Origin: Actinomycetota bacterium
GTDB lineage: Bacteria > Actinomycetota > Actinomycetes > Nanopelagicales > Nanopelagicaceae
Reading direction: 5' to 3'
Assembly: GCA_013205455.1 (NCBI GenBank)
Contig: JABMMO010000008.1
Coordinates: 1-19,649, forward strand
DNA: 19,649 bases
Below are positions 1-8,511 of the stretch, piece after piece. Each line of letters opens with the position of its first letter. Position 1 is the stretch's first letter. The position numbers were made by a program, and so were the translations under genes. Below the pieces are notes generated by a model that saw only the letters and a list, made by a program, of their open reading frames with translations, made no database searches and was not told the DNA's origin.

Positions 1-1
1 T

Positions 2-715
2 GATGAGATCATTTTTCGTGAGGATATGTCAGTTGAGCTAGTTAAATCTAGTGCAAGTGATGCTGATGTTGTTTGGGCTGCACGTGTTTCAACTGCAGGG
101 GATAAATCGTTAGAAGATGTTGGCGCGGACGCTTCTAAGTCCGAAGGATTGATTAATTATTTAGCAAGAGAGCGACATGGTTCACCATTTGAACACACCT
201 CAATGACGTTTTTTATTTCAGCTCCTATTTTTGTTTTTAGAGAATTTATGCGACATCGGATCGCTTCATATAATGAAGAAAGTGGTCGCTATCGCGAACT
301 TAAGCCAGTGTTTTATGTTCCAAGCAAGGAGCGTAAATTAGTTCAGATTGGTAAAGCCGGTTCCTATACATTTATTGATGGCAATGCTGAACAATATGAA
401 ATAACTGTTAAAGCAATTAAAGAGACATGCAAATTAGCATATGCAAATTATCAAAAGATGCTTGATGCAGGCGTAGCACGTGAGGTTGCAAGAGCAGTAT
501 TACCAGTAACACTTTATTCATCTATGTATGTAACTATGAATGCTCGCGCACTTATGAATTTTTTATCGCTTCGTACCAGTCGAGAAGGCTCACATTTTCC
601 AAGCTACCCACAACGAGAAATTGAGATGGTTGCCGAGAAAATGGAGCGACATTTTGCAGAACTTATGCCGCTCACATACGGAGCCTTTGAAAAGTCTGGG
701 AGAATTGCACCCTAA
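2..715 (+). CDS. thyX: Flavin-dependent thymidylate synthase ThyX (5' end probably outside the window)
   Basis: ThyX makes dTMP from dUMP in the cytoplasm using methylenetetrahydrofolate, NADPH and FAD. The family signature RHRxxSxNEESGRY is present (RHRIASYNEESGRY, about residues 76-89 counted from the ATG at 26), with the upstream segment GSPFEHTSMTFFISAP also typical, and the protein ends in the usual GRIAP-like tail. The first in-window ATG is at 26 (229 aa to the stop), but the frame stays open to the window edge and encodes DEIIFRED before it. That resembles the stretch before the VELVKHSASD segment in Streptomyces-type ThyX as I recall it, so the true start is likely upstream and the gene is 5'-truncated here. 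There is no convincing ribosome-binding site at a proper distance from the ATG at 26. It is followed by dapA after 18 bp. Confidence 0.93.
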   Translation, partial: DEIIFREDMSVELVKSSASDADVVWAARVSTAGDKSLEDVGADASKSEGLINYLARERHGSPFEHTSMTFFISAPIFVFREFMRHRIASYNEESGRYRELKPVFYVPSKERKLVQIGKAGSYTFIDGNAEQYEITVKAIKETCKLAYANYQKMLDAGVAREVARAVLPVTLYSSMYVTMNARALMNFLSLRTSREGSHFPSYPQREIEMVAEKMERHFAELMPLTYGAFEKSGRIAP

Positions 716-721
716 AAGCGG

Positions 722-727
722 TAGCCT
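722..727 (+). promoter_or_regulatory. Putative -10 element for a leaderless dapA transcript
   Basis: The hexamer TAGCCT fits the actinobacterial -10 pattern TANNNT and sits 6 nt before the dapA ATG, so transcription would begin at or next to the start codon. It lies in an 18 bp gap after thyX and there is no well-spaced Shine-Dalgarno sequence. The hexamer alone is weak evidence; the case rests on the same arrangement at several other genes in the window. Confidence 0.35.
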
Positions 728-733
728 TAGGGC

Positions 734-1621
734 ATGTTGATTACCCCACCATTTGGTCGATTGCTTACCGCAATGGTTACGCCATTTAAACCTGATCTCT
801 CAATTGATTGGGCTGGCGTAGAAAAATTAGCTAACCATTTAATTAGTACTGGTCATGATGGCATCGTGGTTAATGGTACGACCGGTGAAGCGCCAACGAC
901 TAGTGATGATGAGAAACTTGAAATAATTAAGGTTGTTAAAAAAGCGGTAGCAGGGAAAGCAAAAGTAATTGCCGGCGCTGGAAACAATGAAACTTCGCAT
1001 TCAGTGGAACAAGCAAAATGGGCTGCCGATGCCGGCGCTGATGGCTTATTAGTGGTAACTCCTTATTACAACAAACCACCACAAGCCGGAATTGAAGCGC
1101 ACTTTATAGCGATGGCAGATGCGACCGATTTGCCAGTAATGATGTATGACATTCCAGGTCGAACTGGGATTCAAATTGAACCAGACACAATTGTTAAGTT
1201 GGCAGAACACCCAAGAATCGCAGCGTTGAAAGATGCAAAAGGTGATGTAGCTTCAACATCTTGGGTAATCAAAAGATCTGGAATTCCAGTCTATTCAGGT
1301 GACGATATTTTAAATCTACCTTTACTTTCGGTCGGAGCTGTCGGTTTTGTATCAGTTTGCGGCCATACTGTTGGAAAAGAATTGCGCGAAATGTTAGATG
1401 CTTGGTTTAGCGGAAATGCGCACCGCGCTACTGAAATTCATCAACAGCTGCTTCCGGTTTATACCGGGACTTTCCGCACCCAAGGTGCGATTCTCACGAA
1501 GGCAGCTATGACACTGATGGGACTCCCTGGTGGAGTTGTAAGACTTCCACTTGTAAACGCAACTGCGTCACAAATTGAGCAACTTCGTGAGGATTTAAAA
1601 CTCGGAGGCGTTAAAGTTTGA
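734..1621 (+). CDS. dapA: 4-hydroxy-tetrahydrodipicolinate synthase DapA
   Basis: DapA condenses pyruvate with aspartate-4-semialdehyde, the first committed step of the lysine/diaminopimelate pathway, which feeds peptidoglycan. The 295 aa length is normal. Visible hallmarks are the N-terminal FGRLLTAMVTPF, the NGTTGEAPT substrate-binding loop, the YYNKPPQ segment, a tyrosine in the YDIPGRTG motif, and the Schiff-base lysine in AALKDAKGD. The GTTGE loop and the thyX/rnj neighbourhood mark it as the biosynthetic enzyme, unlike the second superfamily member at 12524-13432, which has GSLGE. ATG 734 is chosen because it gives the usual N-terminus. Its last codons overlap the rnj TTG start by 4 nt, suggesting translational coupling. 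Confidence 0.95.
   Translation: MLITPPFGRLLTAMVTPFKPDLSIDWAGVEKLANHLISTGHDGIVVNGTTGEAPTTSDDEKLEIIKVVKKAVAGKAKVIAGAGNNETSHSVEQAKWAADAGADGLLVVTPYYNKPPQAGIEAHFIAMADATDLPVMMYDIPGRTGIQIEPDTIVKLAEHPRIAALKDAKGDVASTSWVIKRSGIPVYSGDDILNLPLLSVGAVGFVSVCGHTVGKELREMLDAWFSGNAHRATEIHQQLLPVYTGTFRTQGAILTKAAMTLMGLPGGVVRLPLVNATASQIEQLREDLKLGGVKV
1604..1608 (+). promoter_or_regulatory. Ribosome-binding site fixing the TTG start of rnj
   Basis: GGAGG lies inside the end of dapA, 9 nt before TTG 1618. The next in-frame ATG of rnj lies more than 100 bp downstream, inside the conserved ALGGLGEIGRNM segment, so this site supports a TTG start overlapping the dapA stop. Confidence 0.75.
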
Positions 1622-3300
1622 ATCATCCCCACCCAGATTTAGGTTTACCAACAAAGTTAGTTGCTGGCGGGCTGCGAATAGTTGCGCTTGGCGGACTCGG
1701 CGAAATCGGTCGGAACATGACGGTATTTGAATCCGAAGGCAAGTTGTTAGTTGTCGACTGCGGCGTTTTGTTTCCGGAAGAGAACCAACCCGGGATTGAT
1801 TTAATTCTGCCGGATTTTTCTTATATAAGAGAGCGCTTAAATGATATTGAGGCGATCTTCTTAACCCACGGCCATGAAGACCATATTGGTGCAGTTCCAT
1901 ACTTACTGCGCGAACGTGGCGATATTCCGGTTATTGGAACAGCACTTACAATCGCATTTATTAAATCAAAGCTAAAAGAACATCGAATTACTGCTATTAC
2001 TCGTGAAGTCAAAGCCGGCATGCGTGAGAAAATTGGTCCGTTCTCGATGGAATATGTTGCAGTAAACCACTCAATCCCGGATGCGCTTGCGGTTGCAATT
2101 ACTACGAAAGCTGGAACGATTTTACATACTGGCGATTTTAAAATGGATCAATTACCGCTCGATGGTCGCATTACTGACCTCGCAACATTTGCGCGATTAG
2201 GAGCAGAAGGCGTTGATCTTTTTATGGTCGACTCGACAAATGCTGATATTCCTGGCTTCACTACTTCCGAACGCGAAATTATGCCAGCGCTCGATCGCGT
2301 CTTTAGAAGTACGCGCCGTCGGGTTGTGGTTGCATCATTTGCGTCACACGTTCATCGGATTCAACAGATTATTAATACTGCCGAATCACATAAACGTAAA
2401 GTTATATTTATGGGTCGTTCGATGGTTCGCAATATGAATTTAGCCGCGGAGATGGGTTACTTAACGATTCCTAGCGGAGTTCTTATCGATGAAAAAGAGA
2501 TGGATAACCACGGCGATAACTTGGTATTAATTTGCACTGGCTCCCAAGGCGAACCGTTAGCGGCGTTATCAAGAATGGCAAATGGTGATCATCAAATTCG
2601 AGTTGGTGAAGGTGACACCGTTGTTTTAGCTTCATCCTTGATTCCTGGAAATGAAAATCCGGTTTATCGCGTAATAAATGAGCTAACGCGATTCGGTGCT
2701 CGTGTTGTGCATAAAGCGAATGCGCTAGTTCACGTATCTGGACATGCCGCCGCAGGGGAGTTGTTATATTGCTACAACATTGTTAAGCCAAAACATGTTA
2801 TGCCAATCCATGGCGAATGGCGACATATGCGAGCTAATGCCGAACTTGCGATTCAAACTGGAGTTGCCCGAAAAAATACGGTGATTGTAGAAAATGGCAT
2901 TGTAATTGACATGGTTGATCATAAAGTTTCGGTTGTTGGTTCGGTACCTTGCGGATTCGTTTATGTCGATGGCCAGAGCATCGGTGACATTACCGAAAGC
3001 TCGCTAAAAGATAGACGAATATTGGGTGAAGAAGGATTCATCTCGGTAATTGTGGTAATCGATTCTCAAACTGGAAAAATTGTTGCTGGACCAGATATTC
3101 ATGCGCGCGGTTTTGCTGAAGATACCGCGCTATTTGATGAAGTGAAATCTAGAATTGAGAAAGCTCTTGCTGCCGCAGTTACTGAAGGAATTAATGGCAC
3201 GCACCAACTTTCACAAATAATGCGAAAAACTGTTGGCAGTTGGGTAGGCGGCGAACATCGCCGACGTCCGATGATTGTTCCTGTTGTTATAGAAGTATGA
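1618..3300 (+). CDS. rnj: Ribonuclease J (metallo-beta-lactamase/beta-CASP RNase)
   Basis: RNase J is a cytoplasmic zinc-dependent exo/endoribonuclease in mRNA decay and rRNA maturation. The 560 aa length matches the actinobacterial family. The metallo-beta-lactamase zinc motif HxHxDH is at residues 84-89 (HGHEDH), preceded by LGGLGEIGRNM. Further metal-binding segments are NHSIPDA and LHTGDFKMD. The beta-CASP part includes ASFASHVHRIQQ and CTGSQGEP, followed by HVSGHAAAGEL and MPIHGEWRH; a C-terminal domain ends at VPVVIEV. The TTG start overlaps the dapA stop by 4 nt (TTGA) and has a good Shine-Dalgarno sequence. The dapA-rnj pairing is common in actinobacteria. Confidence 0.95.
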   Translation: MNHPHPDLGLPTKLVAGGLRIVALGGLGEIGRNMTVFESEGKLLVVDCGVLFPEENQPGIDLILPDFSYIRERLNDIEAIFLTHGHEDHIGAVPYLLRERGDIPVIGTALTIAFIKSKLKEHRITAITREVKAGMREKIGPFSMEYVAVNHSIPDALAVAITTKAGTILHTGDFKMDQLPLDGRITDLATFARLGAEGVDLFMVDSTNADIPGFTTSEREIMPALDRVFRSTRRRVVVASFASHVHRIQQIINTAESHKRKVIFMGRSMVRNMNLAAEMGYLTIPSGVLIDEKEMDNHGDNLVLICTGSQGEPLAALSRMANGDHQIRVGEGDTVVLASSLIPGNENPVYRVINELTRFGARVVHKANALVHVSGHAAAGELLYCYNIVKPKHVMPIHGEWRHMRANAELAIQTGVARKNTVIVENGIVIDMVDHKVSVVGSVPCGFVYVDGQSIGDITESSLKDRRILGEEGFISVIVVIDSQTGKIVAGPDIHARGFAEDTALFDEVKSRIEKALAAAVTEGINGTHQLSQIMRKTVGSWVGGEHRRRPMIVPVVIEV

Positions 3301-3335
3301 CGGCGAGCCAAACTGCTTAGGATTTCGCTTTCTAA

Positions 3336-3341
3336 TACGAT
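3336..3341 (+). promoter_or_regulatory. Putative -10 element for a leaderless ftsK transcript
   Basis: TACGAT (TANNNT class) lies 8 nt before the ftsK ATG, within a 49 bp gap after rnj. An overlapping alternative is TAATAC at 3333-3338. There is no Shine-Dalgarno-like purine run before the ATG, consistent with leaderless initiation. No clear -35 box was found. Confidence 0.4.
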
Positions 3342-3349
3342 TAACGCTT

Positions 3350-5713
3350 ATGGCTAAAAAGAAAAGTACTAAATCAACTGGGTTCTTAGGCGGGATTGCT
3401 CGCGCCTTATCTGCTATTTGGCGGGCCATCGCTAAAGCACTTGGTGCAGTAATTAGATTTGTTTCCAGAGGTGTTAAAGATTTAGATCCAGCCCACCAGC
3501 GCGATGGCTTTGCCCTTCTACTTTTTATAGCTGGCGTTCTTGCAGCTGCAACAACCTGGTGGCAACTAGATAATTTCTTCGGTCGCGCCATGCATTCATT
3601 CTTTTACGGTGGCGTTGGGCGACTTGCGATGGCAACACCATTAGCACTTTGCTATTTTGCTTTTAGATTATTTAGAAATCCAACAGATAAAGCGGCTAAT
3701 GGCCGGATAACAATTGGCTCGTTGTTACTAATTTTCTCAAGCGCAGCGTTAGCGCATATATTTAATGGTTCAACTGGAACTGGGGCTACCGCCATGCGCC
3801 AGGGTGGCGGTTGGATCGGTTATGGAGTTTCAACTCCATTGAAGTATGTAGTTATATCTTCGACGTTAACAACCTTTATCCTTTTCCTATTTTTAGGTTT
3901 TGGGTTGTTGGTAGTAACTGCAACGCCAGTCTCCGAAGTTTTTGCGTTAATAAAAAGATTATTTAGCGGCGCAAGTTCTAAAGTTGGTAGCGCCGTTGCC
4001 GATCGGCGCGAGCGTAAAATGGAAGAATTCGAAATCTCAGAGTCACCGCCTTTCGAATCGCCGTTAGTGGTTCAACATCTTGACCATGGCGACTACGACA
4101 AAGATTCAGATGAAGATTCCGAGTTAGATGAAGAGAGCTTTGATGAGGAGTTCACCGTTGAAATTCCGGTAGCTACCGGGACGGCTGATGGAAACCCACT
4201 GCCAACTCCAATAAAACCGTTACGTCCAGTACAAATGGTGCTCGCCTCAGATGATACTTACGAGCTGCCATCTATGGATTTGTTACGAGCTGGCCCAGCT
4301 TCAAAAACTAAAAGCAAAGCCAATGAATTGATTGTCGCTGCGTTAACAGAAGTTTTCAAACAGTTCGATATTGACGCAGAAGTAACTGGTTTTATGCGTG
4401 GGCCGACTGTGACACGTTATGAAGTAGAACTGGGGTCCGGAGTTAAAGTCGAAGCAATTACGGCGCTTGGTAAAAATATTTCATATGCCGTAGCAAGCAG
4501 TGATGTGCGAATCCTCTCGCCAATCCCTGGAAAATCTGCGGTAGGAATTGAAATTCCTAATACTGACCGTGAAATAGTTTCGCTCGGTGATGTATTGCGC
4601 TCTGGTGTTGCTGGAAACGATCATCATCCGATGTTAGTTGCCCTTGGTAAAGATGTTGAAGGCGCATTTATCTGTGCAAATTTAGCAAAAATGCCGCACT
4701 TATTGGTGGCAGGTGCTACCGGTGCTGGCAAATCTTCAATGATCAACTCACTTGTGACTTCAATATTAATGCGTTCCACTCCAAATGATGTTCGAATGAT
4801 TTTGATTGATCCAAAGCGGGTCGAGCTCACTGCCTACGATGGGGTCCCACATTTAATTGCACCGATTATCACGAACCCAAAGAAGGCAGCCGAATCACTT
4901 GCTTGGGTCGTTCGCGAAATGGATATGCGTTATGACGATCTCTCAACTTATGGTTTCCGCCATATTGATGATTTTAACAAAGCGGTTCGAACTGGAAAAT
5001 TAGCAAACCCTAATTCGTCAGATCGACCACTTGAGCCATACCCGTATCTACTTGTTGTTATAGATGAACTTGCCGATTTAATGATGGTTGCAGCAAGAGA
5101 TGTAGAAGATTGCATCGTGCGTATTACTCAATTAGCGCGTGCTGCTGGAATTCATCTAGTTATTGCAACCCAACGCCCAAGCGTTGATATCGTTACTGGC
5201 CTAATTAAAGCGAACGTACCTTCTAGACTTTCGTTTGCAACCAGCAGCTTGGCAGATTCACGCGTCATTTTAGATACACCTGGCGCAGAGAAATTAGTCG
5301 GTCAAGGCGACGCCTTATTCCTACCAATGGGCGCTAGTAAAGCAATGCGTATCCAAGGCGCATATGTTTCGGAGCGAGAGATTGAAGCTGTTGTAAATCA
5401 TGTGAAATCTCAACTTGCACCGGTATATCGAGAAGATATTCTCGCGCCGGTCCGAACTAGAGCGGTAATTGAAGATGACATCGGTGATGATATGGATTTG
5501 TTATTACAAGCGGTTGAGTTAGTTATTGGAACGCAATTCGGCTCGACTTCAATGTTGCAACGTAAGTTGAGAATTGGTTTTGCTAAAGCGGGACGGCTAA
5601 TGGATTTGATGGAGAGCCGTGGAATTGTTGGGCCATCCGAAGGATCGAAGGCTCGGACGGTATTGGTAAAACCCGAAGACCTTGCGGGAGTGTTGGCCGT
5701 ACTCCAGGGGTGA
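3350..5713 (+). CDS. ftsK: DNA translocase FtsK/SpoIIIE
   Basis: FtsK is a septal membrane protein that pumps chromosomal DNA through the closing division septum. The 787 aa chain starts with a lysine-rich stretch. A hydrophobic N-terminal part (about residues 45-200) shows four likely membrane segments, such as FALLLFIAGVLAAAT and FILFLFLGFGLLVVT. A strongly acidic linker follows (about 225-270, rich in D and E). The motor has Walker A GATGAGKS at 455-462 and Walker B with D572 E573 (LLVVIDELADLMMVA). The last ~70 residues form the winged-helix gamma domain (DMDLLLQAVELVI...GRLMDLMESRGIVGPSEGSKAR), which in this family recognises polar DNA motifs. ATG 3350 is the first start in frame and follows a TACGAT element. 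Confidence 0.96.
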   Translation: MAKKKSTKSTGFLGGIARALSAIWRAIAKALGAVIRFVSRGVKDLDPAHQRDGFALLLFIAGVLAAATTWWQLDNFFGRAMHSFFYGGVGRLAMATPLALCYFAFRLFRNPTDKAANGRITIGSLLLIFSSAALAHIFNGSTGTGATAMRQGGGWIGYGVSTPLKYVVISSTLTTFILFLFLGFGLLVVTATPVSEVFALIKRLFSGASSKVGSAVADRRERKMEEFEISESPPFESPLVVQHLDHGDYDKDSDEDSELDEESFDEEFTVEIPVATGTADGNPLPTPIKPLRPVQMVLASDDTYELPSMDLLRAGPASKTKSKANELIVAALTEVFKQFDIDAEVTGFMRGPTVTRYEVELGSGVKVEAITALGKNISYAVASSDVRILSPIPGKSAVGIEIPNTDREIVSLGDVLRSGVAGNDHHPMLVALGKDVEGAFICANLAKMPHLLVAGATGAGKSSMINSLVTSILMRSTPNDVRMILIDPKRVELTAYDGVPHLIAPIITNPKKAAESLAWVVREMDMRYDDLSTYGFRHIDDFNKAVRTGKLANPNSSDRPLEPYPYLLVVIDELADLMMVAARDVEDCIVRITQLARAAGIHLVIATQRPSVDIVTGLIKANVPSRLSFATSSLADSRVILDTPGAEKLVGQGDALFLPMGASKAMRIQGAYVSEREIEAVVNHVKSQLAPVYREDILAPVRTRAVIEDDIGDDMDLLLQAVELVIGTQFGSTSMLQRKLRIGFAKAGRLMDLMESRGIVGPSEGSKARTVLVKPEDLAGVLAVLQG

Positions 5714-5749
5714 TTTTCGCTCCATTCACCTAATATTCACCGCTCGAGG

Positions 5750-5779
5750 TTGATTCAGACCTGGTAATGCCCGTAGCCT
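5750..5779 (+). promoter_or_regulatory. Candidate sigma-A promoter for the RodZ-like gene
   Basis: TTGATT (5750-5755), an 18 nt spacer and TAGCCT (5774-5779) form a reasonable housekeeping-type promoter. Predicted transcription would start near 5786, giving a leader of about 25 nt containing GAAGG (5797-5801). The gap between ftsK and this gene (97 bp) is one of the larger ones here. TAATAT at 5731-5736 is an alternative -10. Confidence 0.35.
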
Positions 5780-5810
5780 TGCCCTTCCCCGATTGTGAAG
5801 GTTATTGAAA

Positions 5811-6533
5811 ATGTCATTAGGTTCCGCACTAAAGAGTGCACGTACTGCAGCGGGATTATCCGTGGAAGAACTTGCAGCGCGTACTCGGATTCGAGCGGCG
5901 CTAATCAAAGAGTTAGAAAATGATAATTTTGTAAATTGCGGCGGCGACACTTATGCCCGCGGCCATATTCGAGCAATTGCCAGAATTCTTGAGATAGATG
6001 GCGCTCAACTGTTATCAGAATTTACTGAATCTTTTGCACCGGAAGAACGGCCAATGATGGATTTGCTAGTTGAAAATAACGCAGCAAGGCCACCTCGCGA
6101 AAAGAAACCAATTTCTTGGAAGGCGCTTTCTGGAATTGCTGCATCAATTGTCGTAGTTGTAGCTTCAGTGCAATTTGTAGTTGTCATAAATAAATCCAAT
6201 GAGGGCGTCAAACCACTTGCACTTAGCGCTACTGCACCAGAAACGAAAGATCCTGCGGTTGCCACAAAAGTAAGTGGCGTGAATTTAATTTTGACTGGAG
6301 TCAATGGCGTTTCTTGGATTGGTATTTTTGACAGTTCAAACAACCAGATTTATAGTGGCCGCATTACCAAAGGTGAATCCCAAGTTTTTACAGATAATCA
6401 ATCCTTATATGTTGTAATCGGAAATGCTGGAGCGATTAATGTAAATCTAAATGGTGCAGATTTAGGCGTAACTGGCGCGGTAGGTGAAGTTGTGCGGATG
6501 CAATTCACTCCAACTGGGTCGACCCAAGGCTAA
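5811..6533 (+). CDS. RodZ-like membrane-anchored helix-turn-helix protein (HTH_25/DUF4115)
   Basis: This 240 aa protein has the RodZ layout. It starts with an N-terminal XRE-like HTH (about residues 3-70; SALKSARTAAGLSVEELAARTRI and YARGHIRAIARILEID), then a basic, proline-containing linker. One transmembrane helix follows at about 105-126 (LSGIAASIVVVVASVQFVVVI). The C-terminal beta-rich domain (about 155-235; VSWIGIFDSSNNQIYSGRI, GNAGAINVNLNG) is of the DUF4115 type. RodZ proteins help organise cell shape and elongation; in actinobacteria the role is less clear. ATG 5811 is preferred over TTG 5805 because GAAGG (5797-5801) lies 9 nt before the ATG but only 3 nt before the TTG. It sits between ftsK and rimO, the usual actinobacterial place. 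Confidence 0.82.
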   Translation: MSLGSALKSARTAAGLSVEELAARTRIRAALIKELENDNFVNCGGDTYARGHIRAIARILEIDGAQLLSEFTESFAPEERPMMDLLVENNAARPPREKKPISWKALSGIAASIVVVVASVQFVVVINKSNEGVKPLALSATAPETKDPAVATKVSGVNLILTGVNGVSWIGIFDSSNNQIYSGRITKGESQVFTDNQSLYVVIGNAGAINVNLNGADLGVTGAVGEVVRMQFTPTGSTQG

Positions 6534-6570
6534 TCCTTAGTTTCGCCACAATTACTTCTCGCTTTACAAG

Positions 6571-6576
6571 TACTAT
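6571..6576 (+). promoter_or_regulatory. Putative -10 element for a leaderless rimO transcript
   Basis: TACTAT (TANNNT class) ends 7 nt before the rimO ATG, in a 50 bp gap. No purine-rich ribosome-binding site precedes the ATG. A transcript starting at or next to the ATG is the simplest reading. Confidence 0.45.
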
Positions 6577-6583
6577 TCGCCAA

Positions 6584-7981
6584 ATGACCACTCGTACCGT
6601 TGCGCTGGTGACTTTAGGCTGCGCCAGAAATGATGTGGATTCCGAAGAGCTTGCTGGCAGATTAGCTGCGGATGGCTGGACCTTGGTTGATGATGCCGCA
6701 AACGCTGATATCGCATTAGTTAATACTTGTGGTTTTATTGAAAGTGCAAAAAAGGATTCAATTGATGCGTTAATGCAAGCCCATTCACTTAAGGCCGACG
6801 GCAAAGTTCGGGCTGTGGTCGCAGTAGGTTGCATGGCGGAACGTTATGGAACTGAGTTGGCTGCAGCGCTTCCCGAAGCGGATGCAATTCTAGGATTCGA
6901 TGATTATCAAGATATTTCTAAACGACTAAATACAATTCTTAGCGGTGGCTCAATTGATGTACATGTTCCGCGAGATCGGCGAACTATTCTCCCGATTTCA
7001 CCGATCGATCGACAAAGCGTTAATGAAGCTACTAAATCTAAATTTGGCCAAGGCGCTAGGTTAATTAGAAAACGGTTAGATAACGCGCCAATTGCATCGC
7101 TAAAAATCGCTTCTGGTTGCGACCGGCGTTGTACATTTTGTGCGATTCCGCAATTTCGCGGTTCATTTGTCTCCAGACCGCCTACCGAGATTATCGAAGA
7201 AGCTAAATGGTTAGCGGCTAATGGCGTTAGTGAAATATTTTTAGTTTCAGAAAATACGACTTCCTACGGTAAAGACTTTGGTGATTTGAAGTTGATGGAA
7301 GCAATGTTGCCGGAACTCTCCAAGGTTGATGGAATCGAACGGATCCGACTCTCGTATTTACAACCCGCCGAAATTAGACCGACGCTCTTACAAGCGATGG
7401 TGTCGACGGAAAAAGTGCTGCCTTACTTTGACATCTCATTTCAACACGCAAGTGGAGCTTTGCTTCGAAGAATGCGGCGTTTTGGCGACTCCGAAAAGTT
7501 CTTACTTTTATTGTCGCAAATCCGTGCGCTCTCACCAGCAGCCGGAATTCGATCTAACTTTATCGTTGGATTCCCCGGTGAAACCGAAGCCGAGTACGAG
7601 GAACTCAAGAGTTTCATAATCGAATCTAAATTGGATGCGATCGGAATATTCGGATATTCCGATGAAGATGGGACTGAAGCGCTAACTTTGGAAAACAAAG
7701 TTGATCAAGATCTAATTAATGAACGGGTCTCCGAATTAGCAACGCTTACCGAAGCGTTAACCTATGAACGTGCGGAAGCTCGGATAGGCGAGCGGGTGCG
7801 CGTATTGATAGAAGATGAAGCGGCACAAGAGGGGCGAGCCGAACACCAAGGTCCGGAAGTAGATACTTCGACCTTCGTTACATCCCCAGGGCGTCCTACC
7901 GCTGGTTATAAAGTTGGCGATTATGTTGATGCAATCGTTACTGAAACTGCAGGTGCAGATTTGGTAGCGCAACCACTATGA
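6584..7981 (+). CDS. rimO: Ribosomal protein S12 methylthiotransferase RimO
   Basis: RimO is a radical-SAM enzyme that adds a methylthio group to a conserved aspartate of ribosomal protein S12. The 465 aa chain has the N-terminal MTTase domain with its three cluster cysteines C13 (TLGCARND), C49 (NTCGF) and C83 (VGCMAERY). The radical-SAM CxxxCxxC motif is C179, C183, C186 (SGCDRRCTFCAIP). A C-terminal TRAM-like domain follows (about 395-465). The LGCARNDVDSE motif fits RimO, whereas MiaB has LGCQMNVHDSE, as in the paralogue at 18059. The stop overlaps the next gene by 4 nt (ATGA). Confidence 0.95.
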   Translation: MTTRTVALVTLGCARNDVDSEELAGRLAADGWTLVDDAANADIALVNTCGFIESAKKDSIDALMQAHSLKADGKVRAVVAVGCMAERYGTELAAALPEADAILGFDDYQDISKRLNTILSGGSIDVHVPRDRRTILPISPIDRQSVNEATKSKFGQGARLIRKRLDNAPIASLKIASGCDRRCTFCAIPQFRGSFVSRPPTEIIEEAKWLAANGVSEIFLVSENTTSYGKDFGDLKLMEAMLPELSKVDGIERIRLSYLQPAEIRPTLLQAMVSTEKVLPYFDISFQHASGALLRRMRRFGDSEKFLLLLSQIRALSPAAGIRSNFIVGFPGETEAEYEELKSFIIESKLDAIGIFGYSDEDGTEALTLENKVDQDLINERVSELATLTEALTYERAEARIGERVRVLIEDEAAQEGRAEHQGPEVDTSTFVTSPGRPTAGYKVGDYVDAIVTETAGADLVAQPL

Positions 7982-8511
7982 GAAATTTCAACTTACCAAA
8001 TTTACTAACCATAATTAGAATTTTAGCGTTGCCATTTTGCGCTTATGCACTCTTTAAAAATGGTGGCGATGACTCAACTTGGCGAATTATTGCTTGGACG
8101 CTTTTTTTCATCGTTGGGATGACCGATACTCTTGATGGGAAACTAGCTCGAAGTCGTAATCAAGTAACACCACTTGGAACTTTTCTAGATCCAATTGCAG
8201 ATAAAGCAGTGATTGGTACCGCGCTCATTGGACTTTCAATTCTTGGTGATATGCCCTGGTGGATTACGATTTTCATACTAAGTAGAGAAATATTGGTCAC
8301 ATTGCTCCGGCTAGTTGTAATTAAGCGTGGCGTGATTCCAGCAAGTCGTGGTGGCAAAATTAAAACGCTGACGCAGAATTTTTCAGTCGGCTTTTACATT
8401 TTGCCGTTACCTTCATTTCTATTTTTGCCACGCGACATTTTTCTAGGAGTAGCTTTGCTACTGACGCTTTTGACTGGGATTGACTACCTAAGGAAAGCGA
8501 TCTCAAAGTAA
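7978..8511 (+). CDS. pgsA: CDP-alcohol phosphatidyltransferase, PgsA-like
   Basis: This is a membrane enzyme of the CDP-diacylglycerol--glycerol-3-phosphate 3-phosphatidyltransferase type, making phosphatidylglycerol phosphate. The 177 aa length is normal and the protein is mostly hydrophobic helices. The CDP-alcohol transferase signature D-x2-DG-x2-AR-x8-G-x3-D-x3-D is complete: D50, D53-G54, A57-R58, G67, D71, D75. Its start overlaps the rimO stop by 4 nt and its stop shares 1 nt with the next ATG (TAATG), so the three genes are likely translated from one message. Exact headgroup specificity cannot be proven by sequence alone, but the N-terminal NLPNLLTIIRI and the position fit PgsA. Confidence 0.88.
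   Translation: MRNFNLPNLLTIIRILALPFCAYALFKNGGDDSTWRIIAWTLFFIVGMTDTLDGKLARSRNQVTPLGTFLDPIADKAVIGTALIGLSILGDMPWWITIFILSREILVTLLRLVVIKRGVIPASRGGKIKTLTQNFSVGFYILPLPSFLFLPRDIFLGVALLLTLLTGIDYLRKAISK

Noticed and set aside
3211..3591. Minus-strand open frame of 126 codons across the rnj-ftsK junction
   Set aside because: It is antisense to two well-supported genes, resembles no known family, and has low-complexity, arginine/serine-rich composition typical of shadow frames. Other antisense frames (for example 6005-6343, 8681-9004, 19186-19500) were rejected for the same reason.
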